A DNA stretch of 64,000 bases from Symbiodinium natans. Its lineage: Eukaryota > Sar > Dinophyceae > Suessiales > Symbiodiniaceae. The notes beneath the pieces were generated by a model that was given only the letters and a program-made list of their open reading frames with translations, searched no databases and was not told where the DNA came from. Below, one piece after another: positions 20,394 through 32,300 of the stretch. Position 1 is the first letter of the stretch; each line of letters opens with the position of its first letter. The stretch lies in NCBI GenBank assembly GCA_905221605.1, contig CAJNDS010001491.1:310360-374359 (forward strand), read 5' to 3'. A program made the translations under genes and the position numbers.

Positions 20394-20520
20394 GTTTAGG
20401 GTTTAGGGTTTAGGGTTTAGGGTTTAGGGTTTAGGGTTTAGGGTTTAGGGTTTAGGGTTTAGGGTTTAGGGTTTAGGGTTTAGGGTTTAGGGTTTAGGGT
20501 TTAGGGTTTAGGCTTTAAGG
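20394..20520 (+). repeat. TTTAGGG array
   Basis: About 17 near-perfect copies, ending just before the plus exon candidate at 20553. Confidence 0.95.
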
Positions 20521-20552
20521 GTGTAAGGGTTTTAGGGTTTCTTTTTGGGTCT

Positions 20553-20658
20553 AGGGCTGAGGGAAACCTTTGCCAAGAGGCTGCTGCCGCAGCTGCACCT
20601 TCTCGCCTGTCTATCTCACCTCTCATTGCAGTGGGAACTTCCACAGCTCCTGTCTACG
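20553..20658 (+). CDS. Candidate plus exon whose end is duplicated around a heptad tract
   Basis: Acceptor TCTAG|G is followed by a frame reading LCQEAAAAAAPSRLSISPLI and AVGTSTAPVY, ending G|GTTTAGGG, where the GT donor is the first GT of a heptad tract. The last 13 bases of the exon recur after the tract (see finding). Confidence 0.35.
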
Positions 20659-20699
20659 GTTTAGGGTTTAGGGTTTAGCTCCTGTCTACAGAAAGGTTA

Positions 20700-20851
20700 C
20701 TTGAAGGTTCATGGTACTTACTAGCCAATTATAACTGTACTTATAACCCTACTTTTACGTGGGATAACCCCTATAAGGCCCTTTAGGGGGCATTATAAGT
20801 AGGGTTATAAGTACAGTTATAATTGGTTAGTAAGTACCATTAACCTCCAAG
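20700..20851 (+). mobile_element. Family D element with long second palindrome
   Basis: 152 bp, CTTGAAGGTTCATGGTACTT to AAGTACCATTAACCTCCAAG, with near-perfect inner arms (ATTATAACTGTACTTATAAC and its complement). Confidence 0.65.
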
Positions 20852-21099
20852 CAATCCCAAGACACCCGAACCTGCAGCAAACCCTAAACGCTAGTCATGT
20901 GTGAGTTCGGGGGGCTGTTGTCCAGAAGCGCCCTCTTATGAAGAGAATCTCACCCCAACAACAGAATTCCAACTTCGCACAAGCCGTAAGTACTCCAAAC
21001 GCGATCAGTTCCCAAAACTGCCAATAAGACACTTGAGCTAAATCGTTAAAACCCTCCCAACCCTCAACCCTCCAAAGCCGAGAGTCCTAAGCCCTCCTA

Positions 21100-21268
21100 C
21101 TTCAAACCCTTAAACCCTTAAACCCTTAAATTAAACCCTTAAAACCTTAAAACCTTAAACCCTTAAACCCTTAAACCCTTAAACCCTTAAACCCTTAAAC
21201 CCTTAAACCCTTAAACCCTGAACTAAACCCTAAACCCTAAACCCTACAGCCTAAACCCTAAACCCTAT
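21100..21268 (-). repeat. CCCTTAAA octamer array plus CCCTAAA
   Basis: The main unit here is the octamer CCCTTAAA (about 12 copies), then standard heptamers. Confidence 0.9.
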
Positions 21269-21563
21269 GTCTAGAAACAGCTCCCAGGTCTGCCCTGGAC
21301 TGGAAACCCCGCAGAGGATTCCGGTGGGAGGGCGCCATTTCGAAGCACGGGGCAATCTAGGGTTTGGGGTTTGGGGTTTAGGGTTTAGGGTTTAGGGCTC
21401 AGGATTTAGGGTGTAGGGCTTAGGGTTTAGGGTTTAGGGTTCAGGATTTAGGGTTTAGGGCTTCTAGGGTTTAGGGTTGGAGGATTCAAGGCTGAGGGGG
21501 CTTTACCCAAACACACACCAAACTGACCCAGCTCCAAGCCTCTAAAGCAAAGCCTGACTGTTT

Positions 21564-21684
21564 AGGGTTTATAGGGTTTAGGGTTTAGGGTTTAGGGTTT
21601 AGGGTTTAGGGTTTAGGGTTTAGGGTTTAGGGTTTAGGGTTTAGGGTTTAGGGTTTAGGGTTTAGGGTTTAGGGTTTAGGGTTC
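21564..21684 (+). repeat. TTTAGGG array
   Basis: About 17 copies abutting the minus exon candidate at 21684-21830. Confidence 0.95.
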
Positions 21685-21830
21685 CCGGAAGGAACCCTCA
21701 TATTCTTGTGTGTGTTTGGTGGTCCCTTGTAGATAGAACCAACTAAGATGAGCGACTGCCGAGAGCCGTCGTGAAACCTTAAAGAAGGGCAGTATCTCGC
21801 GCACTCCCTTTTCGCCCCAGGTAGGTTCAA
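21684..21830 (-). CDS. Candidate minus exon
   Basis: The frame reads LEPTWGEKGVREILPFFKVS and AVAHLSWFYLQGTTKHTQEY before entering a heptad array that supplies an in-frame TAA. I see no equally good plus frame. No family recognised. Confidence 0.38.
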
Positions 21831-22515
21831 GAACTACCCTAAACCCTAAACCCCAAACCCTAAACCCTAAACCATGAACCCTAAACCCTAAATCTAAGAA
21901 GGCGGTGCATGGCCTAAGCCCTGGGCAAGCGGCGAAGGCGACCCCACCCAGCACCGAAAAACCTCTGCGCCGTAACCCTAAGCCCAAAGCCAAAACACCA
22001 GACAACCCTAAATCCTTAACCCTCACCCCGAAACCCCCAAACCCCCACACCCCCAAACCCTTCTAATCCTAAACCCTAAATACCCTACTCCCTAAACCCT
22101 TAAAAGTCCCTGAACCCAAAACCCTAAACCCTACTCCCTAAACTCTAAAAAGTCCCTACTCCCCTGACAAGCCCTCATCCATGCCGCCCGACGGCTCGCT
22201 CCGATTGAGCTCGGGGTCGCGGCGGGGGTCACGGCCGGAAGGTCCGACCCAATCTCGAGACCTTTATGAAGTTACCCTCATATGGCTCATAGAGGGTCCA
22301 GGGTTTAGGGTTTAGGGTCTAGGGTTTAGGGTTGAGAGTCATAGAGGGTCGGAAGAATTAGCAATGGTCTTCCCTTTTGGTCCCTATATCATAAGACTAG
22401 AATAACCCCCAAAACCCTATTCCAATTCTTAAGGCCCCTGCATTGGTGAAATAGGATGTGGGGGTTGGGGGTGTACGGGGCGTTTTCTTGTGGTAGGGCT
22501 TCGGAGAAGTTTTCT

Positions 22516-22728
22516 CTAGTTTGGAGCTTCAATGTCGCGCCCGCTTTGGTGGGGACCTTCCTCTTTTGCTTGCCCACTATCGGTCCATTCAGGATCTAGC
22601 CCCTGTTCCAGGGCAGAGGGCGAGGCAACATCTGGGTTCAGAGACGCCAATCCACCTATTCTAGGTTGGCCGCTTATCGCAACGAAAACAACCTTATTCG
22701 TGAGATCCTCACGGGCCTGAATGACCAA
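22516..22728 (-). CDS. Candidate minus exon, about 70 codons
   Basis: The frame reads VVIQAREDLTNKVVFVAISG and PDVASPSALEQGLDPEWTDS, one of the longer uninterrupted frames outside the PPR gene. It begins after CTAG and can end at a GC donor. Neighbouring segments at 22900-23000 and 22170-22260 also read as protein on this strand. The plus strand is open too (62 codons). Confidence 0.35.
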   Translation of the reverse strand: MVIQAREDLTNKVVFVAISGQPRIGGLASLNPDVASPSALEQGLDPEWTDSGQAKEEGPHQSGRDIEAPN

Positions 22729-22828
22729 CTAGCCTTTGAGCTGTACGACTAGATGGCGTCGGTGGATGAGCCTTGGGAATGGGGCTGGCCAATTCATTAC
22801 CCAGCGCACTTGCGATGAAGATCTTCAA

Positions 22829-23168
22829 TACCCTAAACCCTAAACCCTAAACCCTAAACCCTAAACCCTAAACCCTAAACCCTAAACCCTAAACCGTGTA
22901 ATAAGAATTTCATTTAGGAGCCGGGTTTTTTTAGGCCCACACTTCGGAAGGTCCGGGGTTGGGATGCTTGCTTTTGAGTGCTGCTGTGCCATGCTTCGAT
23001 ACATAAACCATGAACCCTGAACCCTAAACCCGAAACCCTAAACCCTAAACCCTGAACCCTGAACCCTAAACCCTAAACCCTAAACCCTAAACCCTGAACC
23101 CTAAACCCTAAACCCTAAACCCTAAACCCTAAACCCTAAACCCTAAACCCTGAACCCTGAACCCTGAG
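22829..23168 (-). repeat. Two CCCTAAA/CCCTGAA arrays
   Basis: 22829-22895 and 23006-23168; the second mixes CCCTAAA and CCCTGAA. Confidence 0.9.
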
Positions 23169-23549
23169 CCGCAGCCCGACACCCTGTAGCCGGGGCGCGG
23201 TAGTGAGAGTCCACCGCAAAATACGTGACCATGCGAACCTGCCAAGGTTCCCGAACACCCTGAGGGCCAACGCTTACCCAAAAGGTTTGGGTTTTCAAAG
23301 GCCGGTGGCCTCTTTATTTGTTACCCTTATACCTTAACATAGCCCCTAGATACCCCAATAAGAACCCCCTACGAAACAGAACCCTACTTAAAGAGGCCAC
23401 CAACCACCCTAAGGCTTGGGGCTCAGGGTAAGAGCCCTAACCGCGAGCCAACCGCTGATCTACAGGGATAGTTGTTGATGTACGCTTGGGGCTTAGGGAT
23501 GAGGATCTACGCCTGAAGAGATTGGAACTCAGGGTGGTTGAGTGCAAGA

Positions 23550-23722
23550 GGTGAGAGGAGAGAAGGAGCGAAGGAGCGAAGGAGAGAAGGAGAGAAGGAG
23601 AGAAGGAGAGAAGGAGAGAAGGAGAGAAGGAGAGAAGGAGAGAAGGAGAGAAGGAGAGAAGGAGAGAAGGAGAGAAGGAGAGAAGGAGAGAAGGAGAGAA
23701 GGAGAGAAGGAGAGAGGAGAGA
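23550..23722 (+). repeat. GGAGAGAA octamer minisatellite
   Basis: About 19 units of AAGGAGAG, a purine-only strand able to form triplex DNA. Charged Arg/Glu/Lys frames across it are artefacts. Confidence 0.95.
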
Positions 23723-25788
23723 AACCCTAAACCCCCATAACCCCCTATAAAACCCCAAGAACCCCCTCTGTAACTCTCCCAACGCCCTTGAAACCATGCC
23801 AACGATGACCGAGGGCTCACACCAAAACCTTATACCCCAAAGCCAACACCCTAAACCCTCAGCGACACCTATTCCCCAAACCTAAACCCCAAACCCTTCG
23901 CCCTGCTTGATCTCTGATAAACAATAAAACCCTAGACCCCCGAAACCCCCAATCCCAAACCCTAAACCCCAAACCCTAAACCCTAAACCCCAAACCCTAA
24001 ACCCCCCTTGGGCCTGGTTGTTAGACCCGTGCGGTTGAGAAGGGCTGGTGCTTGTGAAAGCCGCCTCGGCGAGCCCATACTTGAACCCTAACCTCAAACC
24101 CGGCTTTAGGGTTTAGGGTTTAGGGTTTAGGGTTTAGGGTTTAGGGTTTAGGGTTTAGGGTTTAGGGTTTAGGATTGAGGGTTTGGGGTTTGGGGTTTAG
24201 GGCTTCGGGGTTAGGGGATCCCTAACCTGGGGGTTCTGTGTACCCCCAGACTTGGAAGCTTGGTGGGTCACAAGTTGTAACTGCAGTCACCCTAAACCCT
24301 AAACCCTAAACCCTAAACCTTAAACTTAACCCTAAACCCTAACCCCTAAACCCCAATTGGAAATCCTACTTATCACTTGCTTGGCTTGAGGGCGTTGGTG
24401 GGATTCTTGTCAGCCGACAGTCTGCGTAGAAGTACTGGCTTCTCAATCCCTAGCCCGTGCGGTAAACCTCAACTCCTATAACTGCTAAGGTTTAGGGTTT
24501 AAGGTTTAGGGGTTCAGGGTTCAGGGTTCAGGGTTCAGGGTTTAGGGTTTAGGCCAAAAACACGAAACCCCAAACCCTAAACCCAAAAACTCAACTCCTG
24601 TAACTGCTTAAGCTCTGAACTCCACGTCCTGAGTGTCCTACCACCCCCCCTCCCCCCCCAGGCACCCTTACCTAAGCCCTAAACCCTAAGCCTGAAACCC
24701 CAAACCATAAACCCCCACGTGAACTCGTGCCCTAAACCCTGAACACTAAACCCTAAGCCCTAAACCCTAAAGCCTAAACCGCAGCCCCAAACCCTGAAAA
24801 ACCACAAGCCGGTGAGGCCCTGAAACTCTTCGAGCCCAAGGTTCACTCAGCTGGACCACCTGCTCCCGGTTCAGGGTTTAGGGTTCTAGGGTTTAGGGTT
24901 TAGGTTAGGGTTAAATGGTTTAGGGGCTTAGGAGTTTACCGGCTTTAGGGGCTCTTTGGCGTTTTGGGCTCAATCAGGGCCGGAGAGCCCTAGCCTTTCC
25001 GGGCGTGCAGAATGCTGAGCCCCGAATGAGGCTTAGGGCTCTTATTTGGGGGTCTTAGGGTTTAGGGTTTGGGGTTTAGGCTTAGGGATTAGGGTTTGGG
25101 GATTCGGGGGTTTGGGGTTGGGGGGGTGAAGGTACCCTATTTTGGGGAAACACCTAACTCTTTACTGGTAGCATAGGTACAGTGGTTGATCAAACACCAC
25201 CAATCGTCATGGCCAGGATAACAATTCCCCCCAGACTACTGCACAAACAACCGAACACCCTAAACCCTCCACCCTAAATTTTGGTTTTGGGGTTGGGGAA
25301 CCCTAAACCCTCAACCTTGGCCAAACGGGATGCCACCTCACCAACCACCGGCGCAGTGGACAAGTCAGGAAATTCCCCTTCCTCCGGCAAGGACACAGCA
25401 TCTTGGGTGTGGTGCTTAGACAACCTATACAAGCCCCACAAGAGAAGCCCTTCACATTTAGACCCTAACGATTCCTCCCTGCGGGTTTTGGGCTTAGGCT
25501 TTCACTCCGTATCATGAAACCCAAGAGCCCTACAATCCTAAAAGCCTATGCCTAGCTTTAGGGTTAGTAGAACCTGCCTGACAAAAGACACAACTCAGGA
25601 TCCTGAAGCCTACTTAGATTCTTACTTGAAGCTCCTTTTGAAGGGGGTAGGCACCTAACCTTTAGGGTTAGTCGAAACTGACAAGAAGCACAAAAGGAAA
25701 AGCCTACTTAGACTCTTACTTGTAGCTCCTTTTGTAGAGATGAGTAAGAGCTAGTAGAAGCTGATAAAGCAGGAGCCACAGGTACCAC

Positions 25789-25888
25789 TTGGGATGTTCA
25801 CCCTTATACTAACAGTCCTTAACAAGGATTAAAGAGGGTACTCATATCCCGATTGAGGACTGTCAGCATATGGGGGAATAGGGTACCA
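25789..25888 (+). mobile_element. Family C element flanked by GGTACCAC
   Basis: TTGGGATGTTC... with internal AACAGTCCTTAACAAGG. The 8-mer GGTACCAC occurs immediately before and just after the element, a possible target-site duplication. Confidence 0.5.
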
Positions 25889-27859
25889 CCCGAGTCCTGA
25901 GCGAGCTTGTGGTACAGAAGGTTCCCTGCACAATGAGGGTTCGGGTTTGGGGGCCCAAGTTTCGGCTTTTGGGGGTTTGGGGGCTTGGGGTTCCTAAACC
26001 CTATGCCCGTTTCTTGGTGTTTTCGAAGAGGCACACTGCAGAGCCACGCAAGGGGTTGAGTGTTTTCAGGGATTGTGCTTCGTGGTGTAGGGTCTGGGGA
26101 GAGGCAGCTCCAGCTATGGATGATGGCAGAGGCGGAACTCCGGGGCCGGCTGCTTGGAAAAAACTCCCCATGCTTGGCCAAGAGAATGTCGCGGGGTGTG
26201 GAGGTTTCTGGGCACTTATGGCTCCAATTCTGCATCTACTCAAAACCTGCTTAAAGGGACTCCGGGGGCTTATTAAGTGCAGTTATAAATTGGAGGGTAG
26301 AAGTTTCCTGAACCTCCAAGTGTACTTGCCCAAGCCTTGCGGGGCTTTTCATTCACATGAAGACGCCCCCGAGATGGGAGGAAGCTTATGACGACCCAAG
26401 GCGCACGCCCCTGCCTGCAAAGAATGCACAGCAGGCCATACCCGATGTCATGAGGATATTGAAGAGAAACACCCACCTCAGTTTATCTTGGAGACTGTGG
26501 GTTTAGGGTTTAAGGTTTCGGAAGGAAGCAAGCATCCCGACCCATGAACTAACCTTATGAAACTCCCAGCTCATGTTCTACGCCTTGGGTCGTGGACTCC
26601 GACTACCTCGTGGCGGGTATTGGGCGCTTCCTTTCCAGAAACATGCCTAAGTCACATGGCCATGCCCCCCTAATCTGTTAGATTTACCCGAGAAGGCACC
26701 AGATCTCGGCCTCGAACTGGCATCGAAACTGGCAAACCATGAGCTCTGATTGACAAGAGCACGACGAAAGAGAGCAACAGCAACAGTCGCAAGAGCCCTA
26801 AGAGTCACAACGCTTACGAGAAGACATGACAACTCTAGGAACGAGACACACGAAGGTAGGCAAAATGAGACATTGAAGAGTAAGGGCCAGAGCAGTAAGC
26901 CAGTGCAAGAAGATGGACGAATGATGATGTGGCAGCCCGTCAACCCTAAACCCCAAACACTTGTCTCTGTTCAGTCGGAGACATACCGGGAAGGCTTTGG
27001 GTTTGCCTTAAGTGGGATTTTGGATTTGGGACTGTTTTGGGTGGATTTGGGGTGGCAACAAAAACTAGCCTAGGTCAACCAACCTCAGTACCTCCTCATG
27101 AGAACAGCCTACAAACCCTAAACCCTAAACCCTAAACCCTAAACCCTAAACCCTAAACCCTGAACCCTAAACCCTGAACCCTAAACCCTAAAGCAAAGGA
27201 TTTGAGGGGGTTTTAAGGTTCAAGGTCGGCGTGTCAGGCGCGAGGCCTGTGGGGCAAGCGGAAGCTTCGGGTCTAGAGGGTTTAGGGTTTAGGGTTTAGG
27301 GTTTAGGGTTTTGGGTTCAGGGGCTAGGGTTTCCAGAGAGCCCGATACCCCCCCCCTTGATGATGGAAGACTCCTGACTTTATGGCAACTTGAGATCCCG
27401 ACATAATGCAATGTTCAGGGTTTGGGGCTTCGGGCTTAGGAATGCTCCTCCTGACTAAGGGCCCAGGGGTAGTGCGCTCTCTGGGATTGAAGACATCTCG
27501 AGCCTGAACCCTAAGTTTACTTCTTATAATTTAGTCTATTGGTTTAGTTAGTAAAAGCCCCTATTTAGTTTATTTCTGTGATGAGGGGCTCAGCAAGTAA
27601 TATTTAAAGCACTTGAACGAAAGTGAAACCAAACAAGCTTATCAAATGCTTGCACGTGAATACTCGCACTAGCGGGAAAAGAGAATTCCTGGCCCAAAAA
27701 GTACGAGATTAAGGTTTACCTTTTTCTTCTAGTGGTTTTCCTTCATGTCATGTCGTGCGTCTTTTACTTTCATCACTTGGCCTTTAACGGTTCAGCTCTT
27801 CGACTGTGAATGAAATATGGACAACCTGGAGATACGAGTAAAACTGTGGAGAGAACACA

Positions 27860-27914
27860 ATATTATTATTATTACTATTATTATTGTTATTATTATTACT
27901 ATTATTATTATTGG
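27860..27914 (+). repeat. (TTA)n tract in an AT-rich block
   Basis: ATTATT repeats at the end of a 350-bp AT-richer block (27520-27915) in which I see no gene. Confidence 0.85.
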
Positions 27915-28052
27915 TGAGGACGCTTAAACCCTCAACCCTAGACCCTCAACCGGGGCACTTGTCGAAGGAGTTCTCTTGCCACAAGAGACAGAGGCTCCTC
28001 TGGCTCGGATCTGTTTCCAGATAGCACTGCCTTAGGCGGAAAACAGGTAGTG

Positions 28053-28169
28053 CTAGGCATAAAAAAGTTACCAAGGAATGAAAAGCGTGCCCTTTTGGGT
28101 TAAAAAAGGGGCTTAGAAGGGAACCTAAAGCCCCTAAAAAGAAGAAATAAGGGCCTGCTCTGGTCCTAG
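28053..28169 (+). mobile_element. Family B TIR element
   Basis: About 117 bp, CTAGG... to GGTCCTAG, with interior GGGAACCTAAAGCCC and AATAAGGGCC. Related copies occur at 38306-38417, 39562-39670 and 50318-50384. Confidence 0.55.
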
Positions 28170-28398
28170 CAAAAAGGGTTAAAGGGCTTTAGGGTTTAGG
28201 GTGCGTAGTCGAAGGTGACAGAGGGTGGGGGGGGGGGGGGGATAGGGGCCTGTTCTGCCAAAAAATTCTGCTTTAGCCTTAATTGTTCCTTTTGTTGGAG
28301 CATGTCTCAGTCGATTTCCGGACAAGCCTCCAAAGAAAGAATTCCCCTAACCCTAAAGCCCAGACCCCGCACCCTAACGCCCAAACCCTAAACTCCCC

Positions 28399-28485
28399 GT
28401 GGTAGCCCAGTACATATTACGATAGCTACTTCATAAGGGAACCCAGAACCAAAAAAAGGGTGTAACGGATACGCTGGGTTACCAC
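28399..28485 (+). mobile_element. Short family A element
   Basis: 87 bp with termini GTGGTAGCCCAG / CTGGGTTACCAC and an internal deletion relative to the ~110 bp copies. Confidence 0.65.
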
Positions 28486-29339
28486 TCGCCCTAAACCCGA
28501 AACCCTAAACCCTAAACCCTAAACCCCAACCCTAAACCTCAAATCCTCAAGCCTAGATCTCAGGTGCCAGGCTGCCCGTTGACTTCCAGGAGTCGTATCT
28601 GGAAGCCTTGGTTTGAAGGGTTGAAGTTTGGAGCTAAAAGCTGCTCCGTGCATCTAACTTGCTAGCCTTCGAACTCTCAAACCCTCGTCGCTCTTGCGAC
28701 GTTAAAACATGACGCAAGCCATCTCGGCCCCGGGCGTGCGAAACTCCTGGGCAAACGGAGCACTTCGGGTCTGGGGGGGCTTTTCGGGCTTTGGGCATGC
28801 CAGGATGCCAAGATCCCCAAAACCCTTAAACCCTAAACCCTAAACCCTATACCCTAACCCTAAGCCCTCAACCCTAACCCTAAACCCTAAACCCTAACCC
28901 CTATACCCTAAGCCCTAAACCCTAACCCTAAAGCCCTAGAAGCCGTTTCTTTACGAACCCACAGAGAAACCTTGTGATTTTGGTGGTAGGCTTCCTTATC
29001 CCTACAAGGGACCCCAAAGTTACTTCCAACAAAAAGAAAACTCTGAAGACGGCGACCCTAACCCCTAAACCCGAAACCCTTAACACTAAATCCTAAACCC
29101 TCAATACTAAATCCTAAACCATAAACCCTAAACCCTGAACCCAACGCGGGCTGTTCGTCAGGATTTGGAGGTTTTGAGGGCCTAGCCGAGAGTCGCAAAG
29201 CCCGGAATGCTCTGAAGAATTGAAGGCTTGGGCAAGGTTTATAAGGGTTAGGACCCTAAACCCTAAACCCTAAACCCTCAACCCTTAACCCTTAACCCTT
29301 AACCCTAAACCCTAAACCCTAAACCCTAAACCCTAAGGT

Positions 29340-32300
29340 AGGGTCGCCCCTGCCGCTCCCCCAAAACGATGATAAGCCGGATGCCGGCCCAAGCCGCATC
29401 ACGGAAATGACGGCCAGGAAAAGGTTGCAGCTGCAGTAGCAGCAGGTCAGCTGCCGGTTGTGATACAGGGCTCCCATGTAGCCTGGGTTCAGGGTTTAGG
29501 GTTTAGGGTTTAGGGTTTAGGGTTTAGGGTTTAGGGTTTGGGGTTTAGGGTTTAGGGTTTAGGGTTTAGGGTTTCGGGATTTCAACCAAAATCTGAGAGC
29601 TTGCTACTTGAGGACGGCACCTAGATGCCAGTGTCCAAACCTAGTCTTGGCTTCAGTGCATCCCTAAACCCTTAACCCCAAACCCTAAACCCTAAACCCG
29701 AAACCCTAACCCCTAAACCCTAAACCCCAAACCCTAAACCCTTAACCCTAAACCCTAAGCCCCTAACCCCAATCGGTCCGAAACCATAGCATGCCTGGGA
29801 GACAATCGTTGTCTCCCTTGGGTAGTTGGGTAGTCCAACAGCCCGTGCTGCTTCGCCGCCCCACATGAAGGTTCATGGGGAAGTGCTAAGCAGAGTGTAG
29901 GGTTTTGGGTTTACAATTTAAGGTTTAGTGTTTAGGGTTTGGGGCTTAGGGTAGATAAGAATGGGCTTCTGAAGTACATGTACCTTACCGAAAGCTGCAA
30001 ACATAAGTCTATCACTACCCATGACCCTCCTCCGAGTCTGTCCTGAACCCCCAAACTGCACTACACTCTTGAAGAAGCGACTCCATGGCCGAATGGGCTA
30101 AAAAACGCCCTGGGAAACTGCAAAGCATCGAAGATAGCCTCAGACAGTTCGGTTTAGGTCTGGGCTTCAGGGTTTGGGGTAAGTTTGGGGTTCAGGGCTT
30201 ATGGTTTCGGGCTGCTAAGCCCAAGCTTCAGAACCTGAACCCTTCCTACAAAGCAATCCCAAATCCTAAACTCCAAACCCCAAACCCGAAACCCTAAACT
30301 CTAAACCCTAAACCCTAAACTCGAAAGCTGTCATGCCATCAGAGCGGCCGGAAACGGGAATGCTGAGCTCGATAAGCAGCGCGGACAGCTGGCTCCAAAC
30401 TCCCGAATTGCTGTCGCCTCCCTCAGGACCTGGGGTTTTGGGCTTAGGGTTTAGGGTTTAGGGTGTAGGACCTAAGCGCAAAGGGGATCATATGGGTGCC
30501 CTCAAGTGGGAAGCCCAGAGAAGGTACTGGGGAAATAGCAGGATCATAGGTCCATGCTAACTATATCCGGCCCAAACCCTAAACCCCTAAACCCCTAAAC
30601 CCCTAAACCCCTAAACCCCTAAACCCCTAAACCCCTAAACCCCTAAACCCCTAAACCCCTAAACCCCTAAACCCCTAAACCCCTAAACCCCAAACCCCAC
30701 ACCCTAAACCCCACACCCTAAACCCTAAACCCTAAACCCCAAACCCCCACACCCTAAACCCTAAACCCTAAATCCTAAACCCTTTGTGAGGTTTGCCTTT
30801 GTGGGCTGCCCATAGATATTTAGGGTTTAGGGTTTAGGATAGCACATTACAGATATAGCATAAGCCCCCGAAACAAAGCTCCAACCCCAAGAACCATCTG
30901 AAGACATTCCCAAGCAAGATCCTCTTTCTATGCAGAATGAAACCCTAAACCCTAAACCCTGAACCCTAAACCCCAAACCCTAAACCCTAAACCCTAAACC
31001 CCAAACCCTAAACCCCAAACCCTAATCCAAGAAGCTGTCGTAATTGCCCCTCAGCAGGTTGAGGATGAAGTGGACGATGGAGACCGCGCATGTCGCAGCC
31101 GCAAGGAGAATGACGCGGATGGTGATCCGCTTTGCAGCGCTGTCTTCCAAGGGAACTCCGAAGGATATCCTGGGCTCGTAGAGGTTTAGGGTTGAGGGTT
31201 TAAGGTTTAGGGTTTAGGGTTTAGAATTAGGGTGCTTGGAGGCTGCATGGGTACTTCTAACCCCAACTAGAATTGCACTTATCAGCCGCCTAAGTCGCCA
31301 AAGTAGGCTATAGGTAGACGAAGACTTACAATTTGGGTTCCAAGTACCCATGAACCTCCAAGTAGGGTGTTCGGGTAAATGAAGAGGCGGCCTCGCGTAA
31401 GCGGTGAATTCAGGGTCTGTTTTTGGGTCCTGATGAGAAGGGTGCCGTGTCTTTTTTCGGGGATACAAAAAAGGACCCTAATTAAGAGAACTGCCCATTT
31501 CTGCTAGGGCAAAAAAGTCGGATTGCGTGGGACGTACGCTCTTGCACGGAGGGAGCCCTCATGTGTAGCGCGTGCCTTCGGCAGCCCTGGCCCTGACAGG
31601 GCGACTTGCGCCAGGGCTTAAGGTTTGAAAGCCATCCCATCACGAGGCAAGGCAAAAGCCCCAGAAGAGGTTTGACAACTTTTAGAGCTGAAGCTCGTTG
31701 GGTTGGGATGTTCCCCCGTATACTAACAGTCCTTACTTAGGGTTTAGGGTTTGGGGTTTGGGGTTTGGGGTCTAGGGTGTAGGGTCTAGGGTCTAGGGTT
31801 TAGGGTTTAGCGTTCAGGGTTTAGGGTTCAGGGTTTAGGGTTTCGGGTTTAGGGTTCCCCGCATGATACTTCCTATTGAGGACTGTCAGTAGAAGGGCGA
31901 ACATCCCTATTTGTAAGGTTGTTGACATTGGGGGAAACCCTAAACCCGAAACCCTAAACCCAGAACACAGGGGCTTTGGGGTGCGGCTTTGAGGTACAAG
32001 GGCTGACCCTAAACCCAAAACCCCTAAAACCCTAAAAAGAACAAGGACTTCTACAAAGGGACCCCTCGAGTGTAAAGGTCGCTAGAGGGATCAAAGGCCA
32101 CAGACAGCTGCCTACGGCACCCGCTTGAATCAACAAACGGGTTTGGGGTTTAGGGTTTAGGGTTTAGGGTTTAGGGTCTAGGGTCTAGGGTTTAGGGTTT
32201 AGGGTTTAGGGTTTAGGGTTTAGGGTTTAGGGTAACTCTATGCTTTCCTTTAACGCTTAAGGCCGGGCAGCAGGGTGCCCTCGTTGACCGCCGGTGAGTT

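Larger units (their letters stand above)
27113..29768. repeat. Heptad arrays of both polarities
   Basis: CCCTAAA at 27113-27195, 28806-28935, 29260-29338 and 29675-29768; TTTAGGG at 27279-27312 and 29485-29580. The TTTAGGG tract at 29485 sits at the acceptor side of the candidate exon 29340-29482. Confidence 0.85.

Noticed and set aside
23437-23820. Ser/Phe/Leu-rich minus frames
   Set aside because: Antisense of the GGAGAGAA minisatellite.
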